Source: Vibrio lentus (GTDB lineage Bacteria > Pseudomonadota > Gammaproteobacteria > Enterobacterales > Vibrionaceae). From it: DNA of 64,000 nucleotides. The notes under the pieces are model-generated. The model was given only the letters and a program-made list of their open reading frames with translations, was not told the origin of the DNA and ran no database searches. The position numbers and the translations under genes are program-made. The number at the start of each line of letters is the position of its first letter. The stretch's first letter is position 1. The DNA lies in NCBI RefSeq assembly GCF_002875945.1, contig NZ_MCZK01000160.1, positions 37,548 to 101,547 of the forward strand, read 5' to 3'. Shown here piece after piece: positions 33,265 through 43,412 of the stretch.

Positions 33265-35215
33265 GTTGGCAGTCGTTAATTTCAGAATATTCAACTTGGT
33301 CAAGCTTACCTGAGACTTGGTGGCATGGGTCGGAAAGGGTAATGGAGAGCGAGTGCTGCTCTTGTTCTAGCAAATCGAGCTCGCCCGAGACCTCACCATT
33401 CAGTGTTTGAACCCTTTGCGAACCTTCCTCTTCTGCCGATGCACCAATAATGTGCATTGGTTTGAGAGTAAAGCGGCCACGGTCAAAATTCGCGTTCAGT
33501 TCAGGGATCTCAAACACGTTATCGGTGGATGTTTCAGACAGCGTGTCGTTAAAGGTCATCACGCCTTGGCGAACGCTGCCCTTGAGTTGACCTGTGGTTG
33601 AGTAGCCCAGCATCAGCGAATCGCCGTACAAACCTGCGGCTTGAAGTTCGAATTCACCATAACCGGTTGCATCAAGCGGTAATTCCAGTTGTTGCAATAT
33701 TGGCGAGATAGGCAAGCCATCGGCAGAGATGTCTAGGCTCCACGGTTTACTTATTTGATTAAAGTCGAGAGTGGCATTCGCTTCAACATAGCCATGTTTT
33801 AGCGGCATAAACAGACGTGTCAGTGTCCATTTTCCTTGTTCGCTATTCATTTCAACTACAGGCTGAGCGCTGAGAATATTCTGGTAGCTGGCATCATTGG
33901 CGCTGGCCATTAACTTGCCTTGCCACAACCCTAGCTTTCTATCTTGCAGCAATTGAACCTGATGCCCCTCGACATGAAGCCCTGAAACCTGCCAGTAAGG
34001 TTTTTTTGCAAGTTGGATGAGTTGGCTACGCTCTATGTTTAGTCGATGAATAGAGGCTTGCTGTAGCTGTGTAAGCCAAGGCATTAAACGAGTGACCGGT
34101 AGATTTTCATCTTGGCTTTCAGTAATCCATTTTATGCCCTGAACATCAAGTTGCGTGAGTTCAACCGAGCTTGGTGTTAACACCCCGTTCATTTGGATGC
34201 TGCCTTGTCGCCATTGGGTATAGAAATCCTCAATCAGGATCTGCTCAGGCTGGAGGCTTAGTTGGATACTCGGGTCGACGAACAAGTCATCATCAATGGT
34301 GACGCCTTCTGCTTGTAGGGAAAAGGTGGCTTGTTGCTGCTGCCACAGCTGAAACGGTAACTGAACATTTTCTAATGAAGCATCGAAGCCAGCTAAGTGG
34401 CCATTTTTCCATTCCACATCGCTACGCAAGATATCTAAACTGTTGATGTGGTTTATTTGGATGCCTTCTACGTTCCAATTTTTACTTAATAGGCTTTGGG
34501 TTTGTTGTTGATCGAGCCTTAAGCCGTCAGCGGTTACATTCACCAGCGACCAACCTTGCTGATATTGTTCAGCTTGCCCAGAAATTTTGGCTCCTCGCCA
34601 TTCAAATGAAGCGCCATAAAGAGTGCTGTCATTGGGCTTTAGATCGAGGTCAATCAATAAGTTGTCAAAGGCTTCATCTTGCCAATAGAGTTGCGCGGCT
34701 GTGAGTTGTGTTTTTCCGTAGGGCAGTATTGAACTGCGCTTATCCCAAGTGGGATCGGAGATCTGTAGATCGATGCCACGCGCATTAAAATCGGGCGTTG
34801 AATAATCTAAGTCATGGAGAGCGAGCTGGTGGAGCTTGATATGTTGCTGCGTAAACAAGGGATCGAGAATCTTTAGGTTATTGGTATCCAGTTGCAGGCC
34901 GCTGATCAAAACAGAATCCAACACCAATTTGGTTTCCGTTACAGAGTAAGGGCTGAACCAGATATCGATCTTGTCGATGTACAGAGGTGGCTGCTTTTCA
35001 GGTTGGGCTTGCGACAGGGTAATACCCATTAAAGTGATGTGATAAGGCGCCTGATACTCAATATCTTCAATTAGCACAGGTTGTTCAATCGTCTGCTTGA
35101 TAAAAAAGTTAGCAACGTCAGCTCGGTACTGAGTTTGAAGGCTCAATAACAACGCTGCGATAGTCGCAACGATGATGGCCACCACAATACCAAGCACCAT
35201 GAATACCTTTTTCAT
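33239..35215 (-). CDS. AsmA-family protein
   Basis: A 658-aa protein with one N-terminal membrane helix (about 4-28) and a very long beta-rich periplasmic part, ending in the AsmA-type C-terminal region (QLKGSVRQGVMTFNDTL, ELNANFDRGRFTLKPM). AsmA-like proteins are thought to form grooves carrying phospholipids between the membranes. Two Cys near the end (DPCHQVSG and NDCQQK) might form a disulfide. The gene stands alone, convergent with yiiD; I cannot assign it to a named paralogue. Confidence 0.8.
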   Translation of the reverse strand: MKKVFMVLGIVVAIIVATIAALLLSLQTQYRADVANFFIKQTIEQPVLIEDIEYQAPYHITLMGITLSQAQPEKQPPLYIDKIDIWFSPYSVTETKLVLDSVLISGLQLDTNNLKILDPLFTQQHIKLHQLALHDLDYSTPDFNARGIDLQISDPTWDKRSSILPYGKTQLTAAQLYWQDEAFDNLLIDLDLKPNDSTLYGASFEWRGAKISGQAEQYQQGWSLVNVTADGLRLDQQQTQSLLSKNWNVEGIQINHINSLDILRSDVEWKNGHLAGFDASLENVQLPFQLWQQQQATFSLQAEGVTIDDDLFVDPSIQLSLQPEQILIEDFYTQWRQGSIQMNGVLTPSSVELTQLDVQGIKWITESQDENLPVTRLMPWLTQLQQASIHRLNIERSQLIQLAKKPYWQVSGLHVEGHQVQLLQDRKLGLWQGKLMASANDASYQNILSAQPVVEMNSEQGKWTLTRLFMPLKHGYVEANATLDFNQISKPWSLDISADGLPISPILQQLELPLDATGYGEFELQAAGLYGDSLMLGYSTTGQLKGSVRQGVMTFNDTLSETSTDNVFEIPELNANFDRGRFTLKPMHIIGASAEEEGSQRVQTLNGEVSGELDLLEQEQHSLSITLSDPCHQVSGKLDQVEYSEINDCQQKSATPQE

Positions 35216-35280
35216 TCCCTGAAAGCCTTAAATTTCATTAGTCTCAAAACAGAGTGGAACAAAAAGGGACAAGCATCAAT

Positions 35281-35307
35281 AAAAAAGCCCCTCAAAAGAG
35301 GGGCTTG
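35281..35307 (-). terminator. Rho-independent terminator of pckA
   Basis: On the minus strand AAGCCCCTC and GAGGGGCTT pair around a 4-nt loop and are followed by TTTTATT. Confidence 0.9.
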
Positions 35308-35370
35308 CTACAAAATATTACTTTAAAACAGGGTGTTTGCGTTTCGCTTAACCCCGAGCAGATGTTTTGG

Positions 35371-36996
35371 TTAGTCGAGTTGTGGACCAGCAGCAACCAG
35401 TGACTTACCTTCAGCGTTGTCTGTGTACTTATCAAAGTTATTGATGAAGCGTTCCGCTAGATCTTTCGCTTTGCTTTCCCATTGTAGTGGGTCAGTGTAG
35501 GTATCGCGTGGGTCAAGAATAGCAGGATCAACGTCGTGCAACGCTAGCGGTACTTCTAGGTTAAACATCGGGATAACCTTAGTTTCGGCTTGGTCGATTG
35601 AGCCATCTAGGATAGCGTCGATGATGCCACGAGTATCTTGAATAGAGATACGTTTGCCTGTGCCATTCCAACCTGTGTTCACTAGGTAAGCTTCAGCGCC
35701 AGCCGCTTCCATACGCTTCACAAGCACTTCAGCGTACTGAGTTGGGTGAAGAGTTAGGAATGCCGCACCAAATGCCGCAGAGAACGTTGGTGTTGGCTCA
35801 GTAATACCACGCTCTGTACCTGCTAGCTTAGCTGTGAAGCCAGATAGGAAGTGGTACTTAGTTTGCTCCGGAGTCAGCTTAGATACTGGTGGTAGCACAC
35901 CAAACGCATCCGCTGTTAAGAAGATAACTTTTTGAGCATGACCGGCTTTTGATACTGGCTTAACGATGTTGTCGATGTGGTGAATCGGGTAAGAAACACG
36001 AGTGTTCTCTGTTTTAGAACCGTCATCAAAATCGATAGAACCATCACCACGAACCGTTACGTTTTCTAGTAGTGCATCACGACGGATTGCATTGTAGATT
36101 TCTGGTTCCGCTTCTTTAGATAGACGAATCGTCTTCGCGTAACAACCGCCTTCAAAGTTGAAGATGCCATCGTCGTCCCAACCGTGCTCATCATCACCGA
36201 TTAGCTCACGCTTAGGATCCGTTGATAGGGTTGTTTTACCGGTACCAGATAGGCCGAAGAATATCGCTACATCGCCTTCTTCACCGACGTTAGCACTACA
36301 GTGCATTGAAGCAATGCCTTGCAGAGGAAGTAGGTAGTTCATCATTGCGAACATGCCTTTCTTCATCTCACCGCCGTACCAAGTACCACCGATGATTTGA
36401 ACGCGCTCTGTTAGGTTGAAAGCAACGAAGTTTTCAGAGTTTAGACCCTGCTTTTCCCAGTTAGGGTTCGTTGTTTTAGCACCGTTCATTACCACGAAAT
36501 CAGGTTCGAACGTTGCTAGCTCTTCGTCAGTTGGACGAATGAACATGTTCTTAACGAAGTGCGCTTGCCACGCTACTTCAGTGATAATACGTACACTTAA
36601 GCGCGTATCAGGGTTAGCACCACAGTAACCGTCAATGACAAACAGGCGCTTGCCAGATAGCTGAGTTGTCACAAGCTCTTTCAGCTCATCCCATACTTCA
36701 GTTGTAATCGGTTTGTTGTCATTTTTGCCTTGATCTGACCACCACATGGTATCGCGTGTAGTGTCATCTTTAACAATGTACTTATCTTTTGGTGAGCGGC
36801 CAGTAAAGATACCAGTGTCAACCGCAACAGAGCCTAGTTCCGTTACTACGCCTTTTTCGTAGCCTTCCAAACCTGGCAGTGTCTCTTCAACGAATAACTG
36901 CTCGTAGCTAGGATTACGAAGAACTTCAGTAACGCCAGTCAGTCCGTGCTTAGTTAGATCAATTTGTGCAGCCTTAGTATGTTCCATAACGGTCAT
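35371..36996 (-). CDS. pckA: Phosphoenolpyruvate carboxykinase (ATP)
   Basis: PckA converts oxaloacetate and ATP to phosphoenolpyruvate, the first committed step of gluconeogenesis. The 541-aa protein has the kinase-1a P-loop GLSGTGKTT, the kinase-2 region LIGDDEHGWDDDG, substrate-binding GRSPKDK near 67 and the Mn-binding GGTWYGGEMKKG. An AGGAGC ribosome binding site lies five bases before the ATG at 36996. It is transcribed alone. Confidence 0.97.
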   Translation of the reverse strand: MTVMEHTKAAQIDLTKHGLTGVTEVLRNPSYEQLFVEETLPGLEGYEKGVVTELGSVAVDTGIFTGRSPKDKYIVKDDTTRDTMWWSDQGKNDNKPITTEVWDELKELVTTQLSGKRLFVIDGYCGANPDTRLSVRIITEVAWQAHFVKNMFIRPTDEELATFEPDFVVMNGAKTTNPNWEKQGLNSENFVAFNLTERVQIIGGTWYGGEMKKGMFAMMNYLLPLQGIASMHCSANVGEEGDVAIFFGLSGTGKTTLSTDPKRELIGDDEHGWDDDGIFNFEGGCYAKTIRLSKEAEPEIYNAIRRDALLENVTVRGDGSIDFDDGSKTENTRVSYPIHHIDNIVKPVSKAGHAQKVIFLTADAFGVLPPVSKLTPEQTKYHFLSGFTAKLAGTERGITEPTPTFSAAFGAAFLTLHPTQYAEVLVKRMEAAGAEAYLVNTGWNGTGKRISIQDTRGIIDAILDGSIDQAETKVIPMFNLEVPLALHDVDPAILDPRDTYTDPLQWESKAKDLAERFINNFDKYTDNAEGKSLVAAGPQLD

Positions 36997-37333
36997 AGGT
37001 GCTCCTTGTAGGATATTTTGTAGGGATTTTGTATTAATTTTTTATTGTTATCTGCTCACCATGCTAGCAACGAGACTCTGGGGAAACAGGGATACAGCTC
37101 AAAAAGTATCCATATTAATCTTGGGGTTTTAAGCGTCTCGTCACATATTGGCCTAACTAGTCTATCCTGTACGCAAACCTTTGCGCTAGGGGCGAGAACA
37201 TTATTAATTGATTAAAATTAAGCGGTGATTTTATTACGAGATGTTACGGAGTTTGCGCTATTTTGATCACAAAAAAGGCCAGCTGAGCGCTGACCTTTGT
37301 GGGGTAAATTACGTGTTTTTGGTACGCTGTAAA
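36997..37333. other. Intergenic region between pckA and hslO
   Basis: A 337-bp stretch without a gene. It must hold the pckA promoter. A short palindrome CGCAAACCTTTGCG (37172-37185) is visible; its TTTGCGCT half recurs at 37251. The hslO terminator occupies 37271-37298. I found no convincing CRP or Cra box. Confidence 0.6.
37271..37298 (-). terminator. Rho-independent terminator of hslO
   Basis: On the minus strand AAAGGTCAGC and GCTGGCCTTT pair around a short loop and continue into a T run. It lies 36 bp after the hslO stop. Confidence 0.82.
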
Positions 37334-38227
37334 TTAATGAACCGTATTGTCGCCTTTATCTGCTGCTTCTGCGTACAGAGCGTCAACGTCGTTCTTGTCA
37401 AAAGAGTAGTTTGTGCCACAGTAATCACAATGAAGAGCCACACTTCCTTCAGTGCTGATGATGTCGTAGATCTCTTCTTGAGCAACAGTAATGATAGCCG
37501 CACCGCTGCGTTGACGAGAACAACCACAGAAAAACTCAACCGGTTGTGGGGTAAATACCTGAACCTTCTCTTGGTTGTATAGACGGTACAACAGGTCATT
37601 TGCTTCTAGAGAGAACAACTCTTCATTTTTTACGGTGTCAGTTAACTGTTCTAGGTGTTCGAAGTCATCTGGCGTACCAGTACCGTCAGGCATAACCTGC
37701 AGCAGCATACCAGCAGCGTGTGCTTTGCCTTCATGTTCGCCCGTGCGCAGCCATAGACGAGTCTTTAGCTGTTCAGAGTTTGCGAAGTAACCTTCAAGCA
37801 CTTCAGCAAGCGTGTCACCTTCAAGACCAACGATACCTTGGTAACGCTCACCTTTTTTAGGATCGATAGTGATCACTAGGTGGCCTTTACCCATTAGGTC
37901 GTGTAGGCCAGCGTCGTCAGCAATGTCACCGTCAAAGCGAGCAACACCACGAATCTTCTGATCGTTATCGCCATTAATAACAGCGAGAGATACTGGGCCA
38001 TCACCTTGCAGTTGCATCGTGATAGAGCCTTCAAACTTTAGAGTCGCCGTTAGTAGCGTCGTTGAAACCAGTAGCTCACCCAACAGCTTTTGTACTGGCG
38101 CTGGGTATTCCTTGCTAGAAATAATCTGTTGGTACGCTTCGTCCATTTGTACCAATTCACCACGTACTGATAGGTCTTCAAATAGGTAGCGATTTAAAAC
38201 ATTACTTGTAGACATTGGGTCTGCCAT
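37334..38227 (-). CDS. hslO: Redox-regulated chaperone Hsp33
   Basis: Hsp33 is a holdase activated by oxidation and unfolding. The 297-aa protein has the N-terminal substrate-binding domain (NRYLFEDLSVRGELV, GMLLQVMPDG) and the C-terminal zinc switch CGC near 233 and CDYC near 265, in the CXC-X27-32-CXXC arrangement. I chose the ATG at 38227 with AAGGAA upstream; an internal ATG four codons on is also possible. hslR lies 18 bp upstream and is probably co-transcribed. Confidence 0.96.
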   Translation of the reverse strand: MADPMSTSNVLNRYLFEDLSVRGELVQMDEAYQQIISSKEYPAPVQKLLGELLVSTTLLTATLKFEGSITMQLQGDGPVSLAVINGDNDQKIRGVARFDGDIADDAGLHDLMGKGHLVITIDPKKGERYQGIVGLEGDTLAEVLEGYFANSEQLKTRLWLRTGEHEGKAHAAGMLLQVMPDGTGTPDDFEHLEQLTDTVKNEELFSLEANDLLYRLYNQEKVQVFTPQPVEFFCGCSRQRSGAAIITVAQEEIYDIISTEGSVALHCDYCGTNYSFDKNDVDALYAEAADKGDNTVH

Positions 38228-38245
38228 TTGGCTATTCCTTCTAGC

Positions 38246-38632
38246 TTATTGAGTCTTGAACTTGATGATGTCACGACGTTGCTTTTTGTCTGGGCGACGT
38301 TCTGGTGCTGGGCTATGAGCATTAAGCTTGCGCTGTTGTGCAAACTCTTCTCTTTTTGCCAAGCTTTCGGTGGTTTCTTCATAGAGTGTTTGAGCGACCG
38401 GCGCTCCGCCACGGTGTGCGGATATTTTCTCTATGGTGACCGTCTTTTCTTCATTACCTTGGCGCAGAGTAATTACTGCACCAAGTTCTACGATTTTGCT
38501 GGGTTTGCTGCGCTGACCATTATAGTGGACTTTGCCACCATCGACCATGTTGCGAGCAATTGAGCGAGTCTTATAAAAGCGTGCTGCCCACAACCATTTA
38601 TCGAGTCTGACAGCTTCATTAGTCGTTTTCAT
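38246..38632 (-). CDS. hslR: Ribosome-associated heat shock protein Hsp15
   Basis: Hsp15 rescues stalled 50S subunits carrying nascent chains. The 128-aa protein begins with an S4 RNA-binding domain (VRLDKWLWAARFYKTRSIARNMVDGGKVHYNG in outline, residues about 7-40), followed by a beta segment and a basic tail (PERRPDKKQRRDIIKFK). Pairing with hslO is the conserved arrangement. Confidence 0.95.
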   Translation of the reverse strand: MKTTNEAVRLDKWLWAARFYKTRSIARNMVDGGKVHYNGQRSKPSKIVELGAVITLRQGNEEKTVTIEKISAHRGGAPVAQTLYEETTESLAKREEFAQQRKLNAHSPAPERRPDKKQRRDIIKFKTQ

Positions 38633-38919
38633 ATAGGACAGTGCCTTTTCAGTTAGAAATGAATGCGGTTTAACTGTAATGAACAGTGCGCAACATGTTT
38701 TTGATGATGATTTTCACATTAAGTAGAAGCTTTAAGTGGAGGCGGGTGGCATTTTTTTCAAGTCATATTACAAAATAGCCATGTTATGCCGATTTATAGA
38801 TTTGCTATGATATAGTTCAGGATCTTATGCTTAAATAAGCTCGGTATCGAACGAATGAATAAAAAAGCTGAAAGTTTAATGATTTGCAGCGTTTGTCGTC
38901 ATGAAAAGGGGCAAGGACA

Positions 38920-39843
38920 GTGAACTTTTTAGAGCTCAGAAATAGCGTAGGAAATTCTCCTGTGTTGAGCCGCTTATTAGAGAATGGATTTGTACTTCAG
39001 CAGAAACTGAGCCTAGCTACGTGTTGTGTGTTGATTGCAGCTTCTGCATGGATTTTAGGACAGCTTGCATGGTTTATCGAACCTGCCGAGCAAACAGTTG
39101 TGCCTTGGAAAGCAACCGCTTCATCGTCTTCTGCTCCTCAATCGACTCTTGATATCTCCTCTTTTCAGCAGAGCAACCTTTTTGGTGCCTATAACCCAAC
39201 CACGGCTCCTGTGGTTGAGCAACAAGTTATCCAAGACGCACCAAAGACACGATTGAATCTGGTTTTAGTGGGTGCGGTTGCCAGCTCTAACCCCAAATTA
39301 AGCTTAGCTGTGATTGCGAATCGCGGCACACAAGCAACCTACGGCATTAATGAAGAGATTGAAGGCACGCGAGCTAAGTTAAAAGCGGTATTAGTCGATC
39401 GCGTGATTATTGATAACTCAGGTCGAGATGAAACCTTGATGCTTGAAGGCATTGAGTACAAGCGTTTGGCCGTTTCAGAACCTGCGCCACCTCGCGCCTC
39501 TTCTTCTGTGCGTGGCAACAACCCCGCTTCTGCAGAAGAGAAGCTTGATGAAATTAAAGCGAAGATAATGAAAGATCCGCAACAAATCTTCCAATATGTT
39601 CGACTGTCTCAGGTGAAGCGCGACGATAAAGTGATTGGTTATCGTGTGAGCCCTGGCAAAGATTCAGAACTTTTTAACTCTGTTGGGCTCCAAAACGGAG
39701 ATATTGCCACTCAGTTAAATGGACAAGACCTGACAGACCCTGCTGCTATGGGCAACATATTCCGTTCCATCTCAGAACTGACAGAGCTAAATCTGGTGGT
39801 CGAGAGAGATGGTCAACAACATGAAGTGTTTATTGAATTTTAA
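38920..39843 (+). CDS. epsC: Type II secretion protein EpsC/GspC
   Basis: EpsC links the inner-membrane platform to the outer-membrane secretin. The 307-aa protein has one membrane helix (about 31-51), a periplasmic HR domain (about 95-170) that docks on EpsD, and a C-terminal PDZ domain (about 205-305; YRVSPGKDSELFNSVGLQNGDIATQLNG). The GTG start has AAGGA upstream. It is the first gene of the twelve-gene eps operon; the preceding 287 bp must hold the promoter. Confidence 0.95.
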   Translation: MNFLELRNSVGNSPVLSRLLENGFVLQQKLSLATCCVLIAASAWILGQLAWFIEPAEQTVVPWKATASSSSAPQSTLDISSFQQSNLFGAYNPTTAPVVEQQVIQDAPKTRLNLVLVGAVASSNPKLSLAVIANRGTQATYGINEEIEGTRAKLKAVLVDRVIIDNSGRDETLMLEGIEYKRLAVSEPAPPRASSSVRGNNPASAEEKLDEIKAKIMKDPQQIFQYVRLSQVKRDDKVIGYRVSPGKDSELFNSVGLQNGDIATQLNGQDLTDPAAMGNIFRSISELTELNLVVERDGQQHEVFIEF

Positions 39844-39884
39844 AACTTTGCGTCTAACGAAGGACGAAAGTGTAGGAGAAGTAC

Positions 39885-41909
39885 GTGAAGCATTGGTTTA
39901 AGAAAAGTGCATGGTTATTGGCAGGAAGCTTAATCTGCACACCCGCAGCCATCGCGAGTGATTTTAGTGCCAGCTTTAAGGGCACTGACATTCAAGAGTT
40001 TATTAATATTGTTGGCCGCAACTTAGAGAAGACGATCATCGTTGACCCTTCGGTGCGCGGGAAAATTGATGTTCGTAGTTACGATGTGCTCAGTGAAGAG
40101 CAATATTACAGCTTCTTCTTAAACGTATTAGAGGTTTACGGCTACGCGGTTGTCGAAATGGACTCGGGTGTTCTTAAGATCATCAAAGCCAAAGATTCTA
40201 AAACGTCGGCAATTCCAGTCGTTGGCGACAGTGACATGATCAAAGGTGACAATGTTGTCACACGTGTCGTGACCGTTCGCAATGTTTCAGTACGTGAACT
40301 TTCTCCTTTGCTTCGTCAGCTGAATGACAATGCGGGGGCGGGTAACGTGGTGCATTACGACCCTGCGAATATCATTCTAATTACTGGCCGTGCAGCCGTT
40401 GTAAATCGTTTAGCAGAGATCATCAAGCGTGTTGACCAAGCGGGTGATAAAGAGATCGAAGTCGTTGAGCTAAAGAATGCTTCTGCGGCAGAAATGGTGC
40501 GTATTGTCGATGCATTAAGCAAAACCACCGATGCGAAAAACACACCTGCATTTCTACAACCTAAATTGGTTGCCGATGAGCGTACCAATGCGATTCTTAT
40601 CTCAGGCGACCCCAAGGTACGTAGCCGTTTAAGAAGGCTGATTGAACAGCTTGATGTTGAAATGGCAACCAAGGGTAACAACCAAGTAATTTACCTTAAA
40701 TACGCAAAAGCAGAAGATTTAGTCGATGTGCTGAAAGGCGTGTCGGACAACCTGCAATCAGAGAAGCAGACATCAACCAAAGGCAGTTCATCGCAACGTA
40801 ACCAAGTAATGATCTCTGCTCACAGTGACACCAACTCTTTGGTGATTACAGCCCAGCCAGACATCATGAACGCGCTGCAAGATGTGATCGCACAGTTGGA
40901 TATTCGTCGTGCTCAAGTATTGATTGAAGCCCTAATTGTCGAGATGGCAGAGGGTGACGGCATCAACCTTGGTGTGCAATGGGGTAACCTTGATACTGGT
41001 GCTGTGATTCAGTACGGCAACACAGGCGCATCGATTGGTGGTGTGATGGTTGGTTTGGAAGAAGCAAAAGACACCGAAACGACCACCGCGGTATATGATG
41101 ATAATGGTGCCTTTGTACGTAATGAAACGACAACCGAATCCGGTGATTATTCAACTCTAGCTTCTGCACTTTCTGGCGTTAATGGCGCTGCAATGAGTGT
41201 CGTTATGGGCGACTGGACAGCGTTGATCAGTGCGGTAGCAACCGATTCAAACTCTAACATCCTATCTTCTCCGAGTATTACCGTGATGGATAACGGCGAG
41301 GCTTCATTCATTGTCGGTGAAGAGGTGCCTGTTCTTACTGGTTCTACAGCAGGTTCAAGTAACGATAATCCATTCCAAACGGTTGAACGTAAAGAAGTGG
41401 GTATCAAGCTGAAAGTAGTGCCACAAATCAATGAAGGCGACTCGGTTCAACTGCAAATAGAACAAGAAGTATCGAACGTATTAGGTGCAAACGGGGCAGT
41501 CGATGTTCGTTTTGCCAAGCGTCAGCTGAATACGTCAGTGATTGTTCAAGATGGTCAAATGCTCGTGCTTGGTGGTCTGATTGACGAGCGAGCACTGGAA
41601 AGTGAATCTAAGGTCCCATTCTTAGGTGATATCCCTGTACTTGGGCACCTGTTCAAATCAACCAGTACTCAGGTTGAGAAAAAGAACCTAATGGTTTTCA
41701 TCAAGCCAACCATCATTCGTGATGGTATGACAGCTGATGGTATCACCCAGCGTAAATACAACTTCATCCGTGCTGAGCAGCTGTATAAGTCAGAGCAGGG
41801 CCTGAAACTGATGGATGACGATAACATCCCGGTATTGCCTAAATTTGGTGCCGACATGAATCACCCGGCTGAGATCCAAGCCTTCATCGATCAAATGGAA
41901 CAAGAATAA
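39885..41909 (+). CDS. epsD: Type II secretion outer-membrane secretin EpsD/GspD
   Basis: EpsD forms the outer-membrane channel of the T2SS. The 674-aa protein has a signal peptide (about 1-24), periplasmic N0-N3 domains (FSASFKGTDIQEFINIVGRNLEKTIIVDP onward in the first) and the C-terminal secretin barrel with VPVLTGS, VGIKLKVVPQI and VPFLGDIPVLGHLFKS. The N3 domain has a polar disordered loop near residue 300. The GTG start follows TAGGAGAAG. The stop overlaps the epsE ATG by one base. Confidence 0.97.
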   Translation: MKHWFKKSAWLLAGSLICTPAAIASDFSASFKGTDIQEFINIVGRNLEKTIIVDPSVRGKIDVRSYDVLSEEQYYSFFLNVLEVYGYAVVEMDSGVLKIIKAKDSKTSAIPVVGDSDMIKGDNVVTRVVTVRNVSVRELSPLLRQLNDNAGAGNVVHYDPANIILITGRAAVVNRLAEIIKRVDQAGDKEIEVVELKNASAAEMVRIVDALSKTTDAKNTPAFLQPKLVADERTNAILISGDPKVRSRLRRLIEQLDVEMATKGNNQVIYLKYAKAEDLVDVLKGVSDNLQSEKQTSTKGSSSQRNQVMISAHSDTNSLVITAQPDIMNALQDVIAQLDIRRAQVLIEALIVEMAEGDGINLGVQWGNLDTGAVIQYGNTGASIGGVMVGLEEAKDTETTTAVYDDNGAFVRNETTTESGDYSTLASALSGVNGAAMSVVMGDWTALISAVATDSNSNILSSPSITVMDNGEASFIVGEEVPVLTGSTAGSSNDNPFQTVERKEVGIKLKVVPQINEGDSVQLQIEQEVSNVLGANGAVDVRFAKRQLNTSVIVQDGQMLVLGGLIDERALESESKVPFLGDIPVLGHLFKSTSTQVEKKNLMVFIKPTIIRDGMTADGITQRKYNFIRAEQLYKSEQGLKLMDDDNIPVLPKFGADMNHPAEIQAFIDQMEQE

Positions 41910-43411
41910 TGGCTGAATTGGTAGGGGCGGCAAGTACTTATCAGCGCTTGCCGTTTAGCTTTGCGAATCGCTACAAGATGGTGTTGGAGTATCAACATCC
42001 AGAGCGCGCACCGATACTTTATTATGTTGAGCCACTGAAATCGGCGGCGATCATTGAAGTAAGCCGTGTTGTGAAAAATGGTTTCACGCCACAAGCGATC
42101 GGCGCAGACGAATTTGATAAAAAACTGACGGACGCGTATCAGCGCGATTCGTCGGAAGCTCGTCAGCTAATGGAAGACATTGGTGCCGACAACGACGACT
42201 TTTTCTCTCTGGCAGAAGAGCTGCCTCAAGATGAAGACTTGCTCGAATCAGAAGACGATGCACCAATCATTAAGTTGATCAACGCGATGCTGGGTGAGGC
42301 GATCAAAGAGGGTGCTTCGGATATTCATATCGAAACCTTCGAGAAGTCATTGTCTATCCGCTTCCGTATTGATGGCGTATTACGTGATGTTCTCGCACCA
42401 AGCCGCAAACTGGCTCCGTTGTTGGTTTCGCGTGTCAAGGTTATGGCTAAGTTGGATATTGCGGAAAAACGCGTGCCACAAGATGGCCGTATTTCTCTGC
42501 GTATCGGTGGTCGAGCGGTCGACGTGCGTGTTTCAACCATGCCGTCTTCACACGGTGAACGTGTGGTAATGCGTCTGTTGGACAAAAACGCCACTCGCCT
42601 AGATTTACACAGCTTGGGCATGACGGCAGAGAACCACGAGAACTTCCGTAAACTGATTCAACGTCCGCACGGTATTATCTTGGTAACAGGTCCTACAGGT
42701 TCGGGTAAATCAACGACCTTGTATGCTGGTCTGCAAGAGCTCAACAGCAATGAGCGAAATATCCTAACCGTTGAAGACCCAATCGAATTCGATATCGATG
42801 GTATTGGTCAAACACAAGTGAACCCTAAGGTTGATATGACCTTTGCGCGTGGTTTACGTGCCATTCTTCGTCAAGACCCCGATGTAGTTATGATTGGTGA
42901 AATCCGTGACTTGGAAACCGCTGAGATTGCAGTGCAAGCCTCTTTGACGGGTCACTTGGTTATGTCGACTCTGCATACCAATACCGCGATAGGTGCGATT
43001 ACGCGTCTCCGTGATATGGGTATTGAACCTTTCTTGATTTCCTCTTCACTGCTCGGTGTTCTGGCGCAGCGCTTGGTTCGAACCTTGTGTAGCGAATGTA
43101 AAGAACCCTACGAAGCCGACAAAGAACAGAAAAAGCTGTTTGGTCTGAAGAAGAAAGACAGCCTAACGCTTTATCATGCCAAAGGCTGTGACCACTGTAG
43201 CCACAAAGGTTACCGAGGTCGTACTGGTATTCATGAGCTATTGATGATTGATGATTCGGTACAAGAGTTGATTCACAGTGAGTCTGGAGAACAGGCGATT
43301 GAGAAGGCAATTCGTGGCACAACCCCAAGTATTCGCGATGATGGCTTGAGCAAAGTTCTGAAAGGGGTAACGTCCCTAGAAGAAGTGATGCGCGTGACCA
43401 AGGAAGTCTAG
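41909..43411 (+). CDS. epsE: Type II secretion ATPase EpsE/GspE
   Basis: EpsE is the cytoplasmic hexameric ATPase that powers pseudopilus assembly. The 500-aa protein has the N-terminal EpsL-binding part, Walker A GPTGSGKSTTLYAGL near 257, Asp box EDPIEFDIDGIGQTQVN, Walker B and His box (VVMIGEIRDLETAEIA, STLHTN), and the four-Cys zinc element (CSEC then CDHC) near 395-430. It overlaps epsD by one base; epsF starts one base after its stop. Confidence 0.97.
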   Translation: MAELVGAASTYQRLPFSFANRYKMVLEYQHPERAPILYYVEPLKSAAIIEVSRVVKNGFTPQAIGADEFDKKLTDAYQRDSSEARQLMEDIGADNDDFFSLAEELPQDEDLLESEDDAPIIKLINAMLGEAIKEGASDIHIETFEKSLSIRFRIDGVLRDVLAPSRKLAPLLVSRVKVMAKLDIAEKRVPQDGRISLRIGGRAVDVRVSTMPSSHGERVVMRLLDKNATRLDLHSLGMTAENHENFRKLIQRPHGIILVTGPTGSGKSTTLYAGLQELNSNERNILTVEDPIEFDIDGIGQTQVNPKVDMTFARGLRAILRQDPDVVMIGEIRDLETAEIAVQASLTGHLVMSTLHTNTAIGAITRLRDMGIEPFLISSSLLGVLAQRLVRTLCSECKEPYEADKEQKKLFGLKKKDSLTLYHAKGCDHCSHKGYRGRTGIHELLMIDDSVQELIHSESGEQAIEKAIRGTTPSIRDDGLSKVLKGVTSLEEVMRVTKEV

Positions 43412-43412
43412 T

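Noticed and set aside
37253..37270. A CRP site (TGCGCTATTTTGATCACA) between pckA and hslO.
   Set aside because: Only the right half matches the consensus; the left half is poor.
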